Part shown: positions 1-8,682 of the stretch, one piece after another
Numbering within the stretch: the stretch's first letter is position 1
Layout of the letters: every line of letters starts with the position of its first letter
Assembly (NCBI RefSeq): GCF_036182465.1
Contig: NZ_CP108081.1
Coordinates: forward strand, 11,532,001 to 11,596,000
Direction: 5' to 3'
DNA length: 64,000 nt
Origin: Streptomyces sp. NBC_00258
Lineage (GTDB): Bacteria > Actinomycetota > Actinomycetes > Streptomycetales > Streptomycetaceae
The notes under the pieces: generated by a model
Database searches by the model: none
What the model was told of the DNA's origin: nothing
Seen by the model: only the letters and a program-made list of their open reading frames with translations
Position numbers and translations under genes: made by a program

Positions 1-1
1 C

Positions 2-544
2 CCACAGGGCCTCGGCAACGGCTGGGCCAATTCGGGCGATGAGGACATCACCTTCGTCGACGACATGATCCGGCGAATCGAGGGCGGCCTCTGTGTCAAC
101 CCGGCACAGCGCTTCGCCACGGGATTCAGCTGGGGCGGCGGCATGAGCTACGCACTCGCCTGCAGCCGGGCGAACGTCTTCAGGGCCGTCGCTGTCATCT
201 CCGGCGCTCAGATCAGCGGGTGCAGCGGAGGCACCCAGCCCATCGCCTACTTCGGAATCCACGGCATCAGCGACAACGTGCTCAACATCGGGCAAGGACG
301 GTCCCTGCGCGACAAGTTCGTCGCCAACAACGGCTGCACTGCCCAAAGCCCGCGTGAGCCCGCCCCGGGCAGCCGAACGCACATCACCACCACCTACTCG
401 GGCTGCCGTGCCGGATACCCGGTCCAATGGGCCGCGTTCGACGGAGGCCACATACCCGGTCCGGTCGACGGCTCCTCCGGCGAAAGCGGCGTCACCACCT
501 GGACCAAAGCAGAGATCTGGAGGTTCTTCGCACAGTTCCAGTGA
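2..544 (+). CDS. Secreted PHB depolymerase/feruloyl esterase-like hydrolase, 3' part
   Basis: The reading frame is open from the first base of the window, so the N-terminus, including any signal peptide, lies outside. About 180 residues are visible. The nucleophile elbow GFSWGGG fits the GxSxG of alpha/beta hydrolases of the LpqC/polyhydroxybutyrate-depolymerase (esterase PHB) family. The stretch CSGGTQPIAYFGIHG is the usual strand before the acid residue, and FDGGHIPG near the end supplies the catalytic His. Paired cysteines suit an extracellular enzyme. The family cleaves polyester or feruloyl-ester substrates outside the cell; the substrate here cannot be told. A strong hairpin follows 17 bases after the stop. 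Confidence 0.85.
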   Translation, partial: PQGLGNGWANSGDEDITFVDDMIRRIEGGLCVNPAQRFATGFSWGGGMSYALACSRANVFRAVAVISGAQISGCSGGTQPIAYFGIHGISDNVLNIGQGRSLRDKFVANNGCTAQSPREPAPGSRTHITTTYSGCRAGYPVQWAAFDGGHIPGPVDGSSGESGVTTWTKAEIWRFFAQFQ

Positions 545-561
545 CACGCCCGCACCACGGG

Positions 562-586
562 TGGAGCCAGGATCATCCTGGCTCCA
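562..586 (+). terminator. Intrinsic-type hairpin after esterase
   Basis: A perfect inverted repeat has 11-bp arms (TGGAGCCAGGA and its complement) around a 3-base loop, 17 bases after the esterase stop. There is no U-tract, as usual in Streptomyces. It probably terminates the esterase transcript. The 3' end of the group II intron lies about 55 bases further on. Confidence 0.75.
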
Positions 587-700
587 CTCCGTCGACGTCC
601 AACCCAGGTTGAAGGACGGAGAGGCCTTTTCAGAAGTGCTGAGTAAGCCCGGGGCGCGGTGCCGGGATCACTCCCGGTCCGTTTCCCCGGACTTCTCGCC

Positions 701-734
701 GAACCCGCCGTGCGCCTCTCAACGCAACGGGCTC
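701..734 (-). ncRNA. Group II intron domain V
   Basis: Read on the minus strand, the 34 bases begin GAGCCCGTTGCG and end GCACGGCGGGTTC. This is the conserved catalytic hairpin of group II introns: two paired stems, a two-base bulge and a purine-rich terminal loop. It lies 17 bases beyond the maturase stop, as expected. Confidence 0.88.
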
Positions 735-750
735 TCCACGGAGACACCCA

Positions 751-2205
751 TCAGGCTCGAATCTCAGTCCATGGGCTGGGGATGCGGGCTCCTCGCCAGC
801 GGTATCGGGTGACGACCACCGCTGCCATGTCGATGAGCTCGGTCCCCTCCGCCGAGATCGGCCGCCACACCCCACTGGGGGTGACGAACCGTCGGCGGAT
901 GTCCTTCCACGTCCAGTGGTGCCGGACCCTCAGCATCCGCATCACTCGCCACCAGATGAAATCGGCGAGTGCGCTGAACTGGTTCTTGGCCACGGCATGC
1001 CGGAAGTAGGCGGACCAGCCCCGCACGATCTGGTTGATCCTGATCAGCAGGGACTTGAGATCTTGTTGCGACTGCCTGCGGGTCAGGGCTCGGATCTTCG
1101 CCTTCAGCTGCCGGATAGGGCGCTTGGCGATGAACGTGTAGACGTGCCACTGATCCGTCCCCTTCTTGCGGCGCCACTGGATGTGGAACCCCAGGAAGTC
1201 GATTCCGTCCTCCAGGTGCGTGACCTGGGTCTTTTCCTGTGACAGGCGAAGACCCAGCGGCTTGAGCAACTGACTGACGTCCTCGCGCACCGCCAGTATG
1301 TCTTCGCGGCTGCCGTTGACGAGCACGACGAAGTCGTCCGCGTAGCGGACGACTCGCCAGTTCGGCAGCTGCTTGCGACGGCGGCGGCTTTGGCGCTGCC
1401 ATGCGGTGGACATCGCCCCACCCGGCTTCCATGGCTCCATCAGGTGCTCGTCGAGCACCGACAGGGCGATGTTGGCCAGCAGCGGGGAGAGGATTCCACC
1501 CTGCGGGGTCCCGGTCATGGTTTCCTTGTTCTCGCCGAGCTCCGTCAGAATTCCGGCTTTCAGGAACGCCTTGACCAGGGCCAGAACGCGTTTGTCCTTC
1601 ACCCGGGCGCGCACGCGGTCCATCAGGGCCACGTGATCGATCCGGTCGAAGCATGCCTCGATGTCCGCGTCCAGCACCCAGCGGTAGCCGTTGGTGCCGA
1701 AGTGGTGGATCTCGGCGATCGCGTCCTGGGCCCGCCGGCCGGGCCGGAAACCGTAGGAGACCGGCGTGAAGTCGGCCTCGAAGACGGGCTCCAGCACCAG
1801 CTTCAGCGCGGCCTGCACGACCCGGTCCGCGACCGTCGGAATGCCGAGGCTGCGGACTTTCCCCGCCCCGCCCGGTTTCGGGATCTTGCGTTCCCGCACT
1901 GGAAGAGGTCGGAACGAGCCGTCCTTGAGAGCGGCCCGCAGGTCGTGCAGGAACCCGGGCGCCCCGATCCGCTCTTCGACCTCGATGACCGTCAGGCCGT
2001 CGACGCCGGGAGTGCGGGCACCCTGGTTTCCGGCGACCCGGGCGAACGCCATGGTCAGCGTCGCCGGGTCGTGCACGAGGTTGAACAGGTCATCGAACCG
2101 ACGGCCCGGATCTGCCGTCGCCCAATGGTGCAGCTTGGTCTGCATCTCCAGTACCCGAGCCCGAGGGCTCAGATCCCCGCTGTTCAGCGAGGTGTCTTCT
2201 GGCAT
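751..2205 (-). CDS. ltrA: Group II intron reverse transcriptase/maturase
   Basis: A multifunctional intron-encoded protein that splices its host intron and reverse-transcribes it into new sites. About 484 residues read from the ATG at 2205, which has an AGGAGGG ribosome-binding site 7 bases upstream; an open frame further upstream is intron RNA. Visible in order are RT0/RT1 (KIPKPGGAGKVRSLGIP), the FRPGRRAQDAI block, TPQGGILSPLLANIAL, the catalytic YADD motif, the GFHI block, and the maturase X domain ending RYRWRGARIPSPW. No HNH endonuclease domain follows. No frameshift is seen, so the protein is probably functional. Confidence 0.95.
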   Translation of the reverse strand: MPEDTSLNSGDLSPRARVLEMQTKLHHWATADPGRRFDDLFNLVHDPATLTMAFARVAGNQGARTPGVDGLTVIEVEERIGAPGFLHDLRAALKDGSFRPLPVRERKIPKPGGAGKVRSLGIPTVADRVVQAALKLVLEPVFEADFTPVSYGFRPGRRAQDAIAEIHHFGTNGYRWVLDADIEACFDRIDHVALMDRVRARVKDKRVLALVKAFLKAGILTELGENKETMTGTPQGGILSPLLANIALSVLDEHLMEPWKPGGAMSTAWQRQSRRRRKQLPNWRVVRYADDFVVLVNGSREDILAVREDVSQLLKPLGLRLSQEKTQVTHLEDGIDFLGFHIQWRRKKGTDQWHVYTFIAKRPIRQLKAKIRALTRRQSQQDLKSLLIRINQIVRGWSAYFRHAVAKNQFSALADFIWWRVMRMLRVRHHWTWKDIRRRFVTPSGVWRPISAEGTELIDMAAVVVTRYRWRGARIPSPWTEIRA

Positions 2206-2638
2206 TGCAGTCCCTCCTTCCATGTTCTCCGCTGCCGCCCTTCCCCAAGTGACCGGCTTTCCCGGCCTCGGAGTACTACGGCGGCTCCGCCCCGCCCGAT
2301 CCGTTCGGCTGTCGGTGCGCCTATCCGCAGTCCTCATCAGGGAGATGAGGAGCACGGAGCTGTGACCGGACGGTTCCCGTGTTCACTGTGGTTCGTTTGT
2401 CGAAGTAGGAGCCCGACTGTGTCCCAGCGGCCTCGCCATGAGTACGCCGCAGGCTTTCCTCGTGGCCTCCCACGCCCGCTCTTGAATACGGTCGTGGAAG
2501 TTCTCGCCGACCCTTCGGACGACGTGATGCACCGCGCCCGGCCCAGATCCACCAGGTTCGAGCCGGTGTCGGGGTTGAAGGACGTAGTTACGCCGGTTCC
2601 TCGCGTACTCCTCTTCGTCTCGCTCGCCGGACCCGCAC

Positions 2639-2941
2639 CATCTGGCAGTACTGGTACATCCCGGCTTTGTCAGGGCCGCTCCCGCCTCCCCCGGCACCAC
2701 CCGGATCAGGCTGCCCTCAGCTACTCTGACCTGCTGCGACAGGCCAGAGGTGATGGTCTTTCACCTCCACTCGAACCACAGCGCCTCACGGCGCAACCAA
2801 GATCTCCGACAAGGTCAGGCTGAGGCGGAGTCCCGGTCCGGCCAAACCCGCCGCGAGAAGGAAAAATAGGGCCACGGTAGCAAGCAGTGGGCAACGATAG
2901 TGTGCACCCTCGTACGGTCCAAAGGCGCAGGAAGTTGGGGT
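2639..2941. other. Upstream intergenic region of AraC gene
   Basis: About 300 bases between the intron 5' boundary and the AraC start. No coding sequence is supported. The part next to the intron is its 5' exon. No clear promoter could be assigned. Confidence 0.4.
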
Positions 2942-3925
2942 ATGCACCGCTCGCCCAACCAGGGCCAGGATTTGCTGAAGTTCCGGACGACGGATGTGGA
3001 CGAGGCTCGGCAGGTCATCCAAGAACGCTTCTACGCCAACTTCATCGACGTGCCCGACGGCAGCGCTGAGTTCATGGCCCGGTACGACATCGTCGCACTC
3101 GGTCCGCTCACAATCGGACGTCTCGCATTCGGCGCGGAGGTGCGCATCAAGTTCGGGGAACTGGGCTCCTACCACGTGGACATCCCCCTGGGCGGCCACT
3201 TGGCCTGGCGTCAGGGAACGCACACCAATGCGGTGGCGACCACCGCGAACGCCGCCGTCTTCCAGCCGCACGGCTACACGGCCCTGGATCGAGTGAGCAC
3301 CGACTGTTCCATGCTGGCCGTGAAGATCGATCCCAAGGCCCTCAACGATCAACTCGAACGCCTTCTCGGCCGACCGCTGCGCACCCCCGTCGCCCTCATG
3401 CCCGAACTCGACGTCGCGCACGGCGCGGGCCTCAGCTGGGTACGGATGATCCGCGCGGTGTTCGAGGATATGCAGGCCGGCGGGCTGCTCACCCGGCCGA
3501 TGGTCGCCCGCCCGCTCCAGGAGGCACTGCTGACCGGGCTCCTCCTCGCCACCGGCCACCGCTACCGAGACGAGCTCGACCGACCAAACGCCGCCCTGCG
3601 CCCGGGCCCCGTCAAGCGTGCTGTCGAGGCCATGCACAGCATGCCGCAACACCCGTTCACGGTAGGGGAGTTGGCTGTGCTCGCCGGGGTGAGCGTGCGG
3701 CGACTCCAGGAAGCCTTCCAGCAGTACGTCGGCATGACCCCGCTGGCCTACCTCACCGACGTCCGCCTCACCCGCGCCCACGACGAGCTGCGCCGTGGCA
3801 CACCGGGCGAAGTGAACGTGAGCGACGTCGCCCATCGTTGGAGCTTCGACCACCTGGGCCGCTTCGCGTCCCGCTACCGAGCGCGCTTCGGCGAGTTGCC
3901 TTCGCAGACACTGCGTTCGGGGTGA
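2942..3925 (+). CDS. AraC-family transcriptional regulator
   Basis: About 327 residues. The N-terminal half is the AraC_binding_2 type sensor domain (FRTTDVDEARQVIQERFY at the start, then a cupin-like segment). The C-terminal ~100 residues hold two helix-turn-helices, including LAVLAGVSVRRLQEAFQQYV and the second half ending in a FDHLGRFASRYRARFGE signature. The ATG at 2942 is chosen because GGAAG lies 7 bases upstream; an in-frame GTG further up has no such site. It may control the short-chain dehydrogenase downstream, although 900 bases separate them. Confidence 0.9.
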   Translation: MHRSPNQGQDLLKFRTTDVDEARQVIQERFYANFIDVPDGSAEFMARYDIVALGPLTIGRLAFGAEVRIKFGELGSYHVDIPLGGHLAWRQGTHTNAVATTANAAVFQPHGYTALDRVSTDCSMLAVKIDPKALNDQLERLLGRPLRTPVALMPELDVAHGAGLSWVRMIRAVFEDMQAGGLLTRPMVARPLQEALLTGLLLATGHRYRDELDRPNAALRPGPVKRAVEAMHSMPQHPFTVGELAVLAGVSVRRLQEAFQQYVGMTPLAYLTDVRLTRAHDELRRGTPGEVNVSDVAHRWSFDHLGRFASRYRARFGELPSQTLRSG

Positions 3926-4853
3926 CCACGGCCCACGCCATCGCCCCGCGCTGTGCGGACAACAGCCGCGCTCAGTGGATCGTGCGCGGCTGTTGCCACG
4001 CCCTAGATTGCTGGTGTTCGCGCGTCCGCTTCTTCGGTTCGCCGCGCGGACACCGGCCGGCCCATCTCCACCCCTTCGGGCTGGTCACCGCCCGTCGGCA
4101 CCCCCCCAGTAGCCGCGGGCGGGTCGGCAGCGCACATGCGGCCTGAACCCCGCCACGGTGTACTGCCTGACACCGGAGAAGGCCCGGGCCGGAGTCGGCG
4201 CCGGCCCGGACCTTGACCGTACCGAAGGCACACCGACGAGGCAGAACCCCGTGTCCGGTCCTTGGACGGTCCCGGGTTCGCAGTCGCCACAAAGAAGCTA
4301 CTCAGGTTGAACTCGTGGAGTCCGGCGATCTGATCGCGTCATCGTCCATGGCCCGTGGAACCGCCAAGCCAAGCACGGCTTCTTCCACGGCCCGCCGCGC
4401 CTTCGTCTGCAGGCGCAGCCCAGCGGAGGAAGAGACAGCAGCGCCAAGCCGTGTTCGTGACTCAGATTCACAACGAGCCTCCGCCCGTGCGAGTGCAGCG
4501 GAAGGTTGGTGAGGGCCACGACGATCTCCCAATTCTCGGCACTTCCGCGGTGCATGATCCGATCTCATCGGCGGCCCCGCGATCACGAATGCCCACAGGC
4601 ACCGCCGAGATAACGTCGACGCCGCGTGACACGCTGACCCCCGCCATCACAAGCAGGTGTTCGTCGGCTCCCTGCGTGGTGACCGGCTCGGCGGGCGCCT
4701 CGTACGGGCGAGGGCGGCGGGCGCGACGTACGGGCGAGCAGGGGCCATTCCGCTTGCTTGGAGTGCACTGCAGAGCCATAGCGTTGAGACAGCTGAACCG
4801 AACACCCGACGCGTCGACGCATCATCCCGCACGGCCAACGAGAAAGACGGCAA
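3926..4853. other. Long gene-free stretch
   Basis: About 930 bases with open frames on both strands but no recognisable protein, good start or consistent codon pattern. The minus-strand frame near 4300-4555 has a short plausible segment (NWEIVVALTNLPLHS) but no family match that I can name. It may hold decayed genes and the promoter of the following dehydrogenase. Confidence 0.4.
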
Positions 4854-5648
4854 GTGGTAGACAACCAATTCACAACGCATGCAGAACTTTTCGATCTGCG
4901 TGGAAAGCGCGCGCTCGTCACCGGTGGCACCAGAGGCATCGGGATGATGATCGCGCGTGGCCTTCTCCAGGCGGGCGTCCGCGTGGTCATCAGCTCACGC
5001 AACGCTGAAGCGTGCGCTCAGGCGCAAAAACAGCTGTCCAAATTCGGTGAGGTGCGGGCCATCCCCGCCGACCTGTCCCGCCATGACGAGTGTCGGCGAC
5101 TGTCCGACCTCGTCACCGCCGACTCGGAGCGTCTCGATATCCTCGTCAACAACGCGGGCGCCATGTGGGACGAGCCGCTGGCGACGTTCCCGGACGCGGC
5201 TTGGGACACGGTCGTCGACCTCAACCTGAAGTCGCCGTTCTGGCTGGTCCAGGCGCTGCTGCCCGCACTTCGCAAGGCGGGCACCGCCGACGATCCCGCG
5301 CGGATCATCAACATCGGCAGCATCGCCGCCATCCACATCCCCCAGCGGCCCAACTACTCGTACTCCAGCAGCAAGGCCGCGCTGCATCAACTCACCAGAG
5401 TGCTCGCCAGGGAACTAGGACCGCAGCACGTCACCGTGAACGCCGTGGCGCCGGGACCGTTCCCGTCCACGATGATGGCTGCAACGCTCGATGAGTTCGG
5501 CGAGGCGATCGCGGCGTCGGCCCCACTACGCCGGATCGGCCGCGACGACGACATGGCGGGTGTCGCCGTGTTCCTCGCCAGCCGGGCTGGCGCATACCTG
5601 ACGGGCGCCGTGATCCCCGTCGACGGCGGCATCGCCACAACCGCGTAG
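4854..5648 (+). CDS. SDR-family NAD(P)-dependent oxidoreductase (RhlG-like)
   Basis: 264 residues, a classical short-chain dehydrogenase: cofactor motif TGGTRGIG near residue 23, NNAG near 97, catalytic Ser in NIGSIAA, and the YSYSSSK motif supplying Tyr and Lys. The opening LFDLRGKRALVTGGTRGIG resembles RhlG/gluconate-5-dehydrogenase-type members, but the substrate is unknown. The GTG start is the only one giving the usual N-terminus; its ribosome-binding site is weak. The decayed IS5-like element starts about 10 bases after the stop. Confidence 0.88.
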   Translation: MVDNQFTTHAELFDLRGKRALVTGGTRGIGMMIARGLLQAGVRVVISSRNAEACAQAQKQLSKFGEVRAIPADLSRHDECRRLSDLVTADSERLDILVNNAGAMWDEPLATFPDAAWDTVVDLNLKSPFWLVQALLPALRKAGTADDPARIINIGSIAAIHIPQRPNYSYSSSKAALHQLTRVLARELGPQHVTVNAVAPGPFPSTMMAATLDEFGEAIAASAPLRRIGRDDDMAGVAVFLASRAGAYLTGAVIPVDGGIATTA

Positions 5649-5656
5649 GCCACCCA

Positions 5657-6245
5657 GGGTCTGTTGCGAGAGTTGATCTTGATCGTTGAGGGTCATGTCC
5701 TGTGGGGCGTGGGGATCTGACGAACGGCCAGTGGGCCCGACTCGAGCCGCTGTTGCCGCGAGGCATCAAGTCGGGCCGTCCGCCGGTATGAACGCGGCGG
5801 CAGCTGGTAGACGGCATACGGTGGCGGACCCGGACGGGTGCTCCCTGGCGTGACGTGCCGGACCGCTACGGGCCGTGGACCGGGTCTATGACCTGTTCCG
5901 GCGCTGGCAGCGCGATGGCACCTGGGCCCGGATCGTCACTCAGGTGCAGGCCGAGGCGGATGCCAAGGGCCTGATCACCTGGGACGTGAACGTCGACTCC
6001 ACGGTCTGCCGGGCCCACCAGCATGCGGCTGGGGCGGCGAAGGGGGATCTCCAGAAGGAACCGCCCGGCGGGACCACCGTCGAGCCGGCCGACCACGGGC
6101 TCGGACGCTCCCGGGGCGGCCTGACCAGCAAGATCCACCTCGCCGTCGAGCAGGGTCAGAAGCCGCTATCGGTGGTGATCACCGCCGGACAGCGGGGTGA
6201 TTCGCCTCAGTTCGAGCCGGTCCTGGAAGCGATCTGGGTGCCCCG
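5657..6245 (+). pseudogene. Truncated IS5-family transposase
   Basis: A remnant starting near a left end (GGTCTGTTGCGAGAG) with the first two-thirds of an IS5-family transposase: LTNGQWARLEPLLPRG, then GAPWRDVPDRYGPW, YDLFRRWQRDGTW, the catalytic DVNVDSTVCRAHQH, and GGLTSKIHLAV. The frame is broken by a TGA where Trp is expected (about 5789-5791) and by a one-base loss near 5876. The 3' third and right end are missing. At about 6245 the sequence passes straight into the 3' end of the minus-strand MmcQ-like gene. Confidence 0.85.
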
Positions 6246-6610
6246 GCTCGCTGCGGGCGCTCGCTCTGTGGCAGACCGTCGATGGCCAGGTCGTAGGAGT
6301 GTTCGACCGCATCGTTGATCAGCTGCTTCGTGATGCCCCTCCCGGGCCCCAGCGAGATCCAGTGCCTCTTGTCGAGATAGCGGCCCGGGGTGATCGAGGC
6401 GTAGCCGCGCTCCAGTGCCCGAGCGTGCTCGGGCTCGCACTTGACCGTGATGATCTGTTCCTCCGGGTCGTCGGTGACGATCAGGAACACCTTGCCCGCG
6501 ACCTTGTACACGTCGAGTCCGGGAGTGAAGGGGCGGCCGTGGCTGACGTCGGGGAGGGCGAGGGCGGCCTTGCGGGCGGTGTCCTGGAGGCGGTCACCGG
6601 CCGTGCTCAC
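6179..6610 (-). CDS. YjbR/MmcQ-family DNA-binding-like protein (1)
   Basis: About 143 residues from a GTG at 6610, overlapping the stop of the upstream paralogue (GTGA), so translational coupling is likely. Family features are DVYKVAGKVFLIV, the acidic EEQIITVKCEP, GRYLDKRHWISL and DAVEHSYDLAIDGL. The MmcQ/YjbR fold is CyaY-like and its role is poorly defined. The last ~20 residues are encoded by the truncated IS5 remnant, so the native C-terminus was replaced; the core domain appears whole. Confidence 0.8.
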   Translation of the reverse strand: MSTAGDRLQDTARKAALALPDVSHGRPFTPGLDVYKVAGKVFLIVTDDPEEQIITVKCEPEHARALERGYASITPGRYLDKRHWISLGPGRGITKQLINDAVEHSYDLAIDGLPQSERPQRAGAPRSLPGPARTEANHPAVRR

Positions 6611-7002
6611 CGGGGCGCCCGCGTGCTGGTGCCGTAGGTGTGCGGGTCGACGGGCTGCTCGGCCTTGGGCAGGTGGGAGACGACGAGCAGGTAGGAGTCG
6701 GTGACGAGTTCCCTGACGAGCTTCTTGTCGACGCCTGTCCCGCCCTCCACTGTGATCCAGTGCTTCTTGTTCATGTGGTAGCCGGGGGTGATGTGGCTGT
6801 TGTGTTCCCGGAGGGCCTTGGCCTCGCTGGGGTCCGCCTTGAGGATCACGACGGGGCGCCCGGGGACCTCGGTCATCAGCATGAACACCTTGCCTCGTAC
6901 CTTGAAGACCTCCCAGTCCGGGCCGAAGGGATGCTCCAGCTGGGCTCCGGGAAGTTCCTCCGCGCACTCGGCGGCGAACGTCTGCAGGGTCGATCCGTTC
7001 AT
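6607..7002 (-). CDS. YjbR/MmcQ-family DNA-binding-like protein (2)
   Basis: 131 residues from the ATG at 7002, preceded by a GGAAGGAAG ribosome-binding site. Same family as the downstream gene: VFKVRGKVFMLM, VVILKADPSEAKALR, GYHMNKKHWITVEG and VTDSYLLVVSHLPK. The two genes are a tandem duplication in one unit, divergent from the AraC gene at 7116, which is their likely regulator. Biochemical role unknown. Confidence 0.85.
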   Translation of the reverse strand: MNGSTLQTFAAECAEELPGAQLEHPFGPDWEVFKVRGKVFMLMTEVPGRPVVILKADPSEAKALREHNSHITPGYHMNKKHWITVEGGTGVDKKLVRELVTDSYLLVVSHLPKAEQPVDPHTYGTSTRAPR

Positions 7003-7115
7003 GAGCACTTCCTTCCTTGGGGGGTGGCGGGCAGCGTGTCGGCCAAGGGCGCGGACGGTGCACCCCATCCTTTCCAGCGACGTGGGCGAGACGGGCGGTA
7101 AACTGCGGACACGTG

Positions 7116-8066
7116 ATGGTCGGCAAGCGACATCCCAGGCGGTCTCCGCGCGTCGGACGCAGCGGGCAGGCCGAGCAGGCCACGGTTCCGCTGTACGGTT
7201 TCCAGCCCCCGGTCGGCACTCCGTACGGCCTTGAGGTCAGCACCGTCGAGGACTTCTTCGCCGAGCACGACGACTGGCCGTGGAATCCGCCCCGTCCTGG
7301 CCGTGCCACCTTCCACTACCTGATCCTCGTCACCGAGGGTGAGCTGCTCCACGACATCGACCACGTCACGCGGACCGTCGCCTGCGGCCAGTGGCTGTGG
7401 GTACGTCCCGGGCACGCGCAGTGCTGGCATCCGCCGGGCGCCGCCCGCGGCCTGTTCATCCTGTTCGAGCCGGACGTGCTGACGTCCGACGCCGCCCGCC
7501 TGCTGGCCCCGCTCACCGCGCACGAGGCCCCTGCCGTTCTCAGCCCGCACCCCGATGACGTGGCCTGGCTGCGGCAGACGGCGCTCCAGCTCCTGGACGA
7601 GCACCGTGCACTGGGGCGGCGCCGGCTCGATGTCCACCACGCCCTGCGGCGCAGCCTGCTCGAATCGCTGCTGCTGCGCCTTGCCAGTTCCCCGGACGTC
7701 ACCTCCGACGGCGCGTTGGCGGGCGGCACGGGACGCAGGGATACGTACGCACGGTTCGTGGACGCCCTGGAGCTGCACTTCCGAGAACTGCACCGGGCTG
7801 CGGACTATGCCGGGCTGCTCGGCTGTTCGGTTCGCACCCTCAGCCGCGCGGCCAGAGACGTTACCGGCAAGGGGGTGCGTGAGGTCATCGACGAGCGGCG
7901 GCTGCTCGAAGCCCGGCGCCTGCTGAGAGGTGGCAGTTGGGACGCCCGGGCTGTGGCCGTCCATCTCGGGTTCACCGATCCCGCGAACTTCGGCCGCTTT
8001 TTCCGCGGCCACACCGGTCTCACCCCGGCCGCCTTCACGGCCCGCGAAACCAGGATCGGCATGTGA
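7116..8066 (+). CDS. AraC-family transcriptional regulator
   Basis: About 316 residues from the ATG at 7116 (GTG at 7113 also possible). The N-terminal cupin sensor includes RATFHYLILVTEGEL and VRPGHAQCWHPPG. The C-terminal double HTH includes DYAGLLGCSVRTLSRAARDV and GFTDPANFGRFFRGHTGLTP. It is divergent from the MmcQ pair with 113 bases between starts, so control of that pair is the natural inference. Confidence 0.9.
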   Translation: MVGKRHPRRSPRVGRSGQAEQATVPLYGFQPPVGTPYGLEVSTVEDFFAEHDDWPWNPPRPGRATFHYLILVTEGELLHDIDHVTRTVACGQWLWVRPGHAQCWHPPGAARGLFILFEPDVLTSDAARLLAPLTAHEAPAVLSPHPDDVAWLRQTALQLLDEHRALGRRRLDVHHALRRSLLESLLLRLASSPDVTSDGALAGGTGRRDTYARFVDALELHFRELHRAADYAGLLGCSVRTLSRAARDVTGKGVREVIDERRLLEARRLLRGGSWDARAVAVHLGFTDPANFGRFFRGHTGLTPAAFTARETRIGM

Positions 8067-8198
8067 GGCGGGCGCGGCACAAGCTGGCATCCCCATGGCA
8101 GCCTCGGCCTTGATCGCGTCCGGAACGGGGACGGGCCGGGGCCGACCGCCTCCTTCGTTCGCGCTCACTGGCCGGGGGCGCGTCACCTTGAGCCCCGG

Positions 8199-8630
8199 TC
8201 AGGACGCGATCGCGCCTGTCGCGGTCTGGGCGAACGCCCAGTTGGAGTGCACTATGCGCCACTCGCCGTCGATCAGCCGGTACGCCTCGGTGGCGTTCCA
8301 GGCGCGAAGTTGCCGCTCGTTGCCGTTGTCGTCGAGCACGTAGGTGTCCAGGTTGTAGGCCAGGAGGGCGAAGTCACCGCCGTCGCTGACGTGCACGATG
8401 GGGTTGAGGTACTCGTTGCGCACGATGTGGGGGTTGGAGTAGATCGCCTCGATGTGGGCGACGGTCGCGTCACGGCCGACGACCAGGTCCTTTTCGATCG
8501 GGTCGAAGTAGCTGATCTCCTCGGCATAGTTGTCGAGGTAGCCGCGGTTGTCGCCGAGGCTCCACCGCTCGTTGAAGGACTTCTCCAGTTCCAGGATGGT
8601 CTTGCTGATTTCTTCCTTGTTGACGCCCAT
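8199..8630 (-). CDS. SnoaL/NTF2-like (DUF4440-type) protein
   Basis: 143 residues with the cone-fold pattern of SnoaL/DUF4440 proteins: an N-terminal helix (ISKTILELEKSFNERW), ISYFDPIEKDLVVGRD, and the closing strand-rich part EAYRLIDGEWRIVHSNW. Such proteins bind small hydrophobic ligands or act as isomerases/hydrolases; no specific activity can be assigned. It starts 53 bases after the MDR oxidoreductase in the same direction, and the two probably form an operon. Its leader AAGGAACTGTC before ATG is the same as that of the upstream gene. Confidence 0.82.
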   Translation of the reverse strand: MGVNKEEISKTILELEKSFNERWSLGDNRGYLDNYAEEISYFDPIEKDLVVGRDATVAHIEAIYSNPHIVRNEYLNPIVHVSDGGDFALLAYNLDTYVLDDNGNERQLRAWNATEAYRLIDGEWRIVHSNWAFAQTATGAIAS

Positions 8631-8682
8631 GACAGTTCCTTTCGTGCATGCCGGCTCCGACCGGCGCGGATGGGTGGGTTTC

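Larger units (their letters stand above)
640..2638 (-). mobile_element. Group II intron, about 2.0 kb
   Basis: The intron lies on the minus strand. The 5' end is placed at the GUGCG motif read from 2638 to 2634, followed by folded domain I-like sequence. The maturase sits in the domain IV position. Domain V is at 701-734, followed by a domain VI-like stem (about 652-690) and a 3' end near 640-645. The 3' boundary is approximate because several AY ends are possible. The maturase lacks a C-terminal endonuclease domain, so the intron probably belongs to a class that does not need En. It looks complete and possibly active. Confidence 0.8.

Noticed and set aside
2383..2700. Minus-strand open frame upstream of the maturase
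   Set aside because: It covers the folded 5' part of the intron RNA and has no protein family features.
1390..2823. Long open frames on the plus strand opposite the group II maturase
   Set aside because: They are antisense shadows of GC-rich coding sequence; the minus strand has all RT and maturase motifs.
7017..7113. N-terminal extension of the second AraC regulator
   Set aside because: The extension is low-complexity, has no ribosome-binding site and would overlap the divergent promoter.
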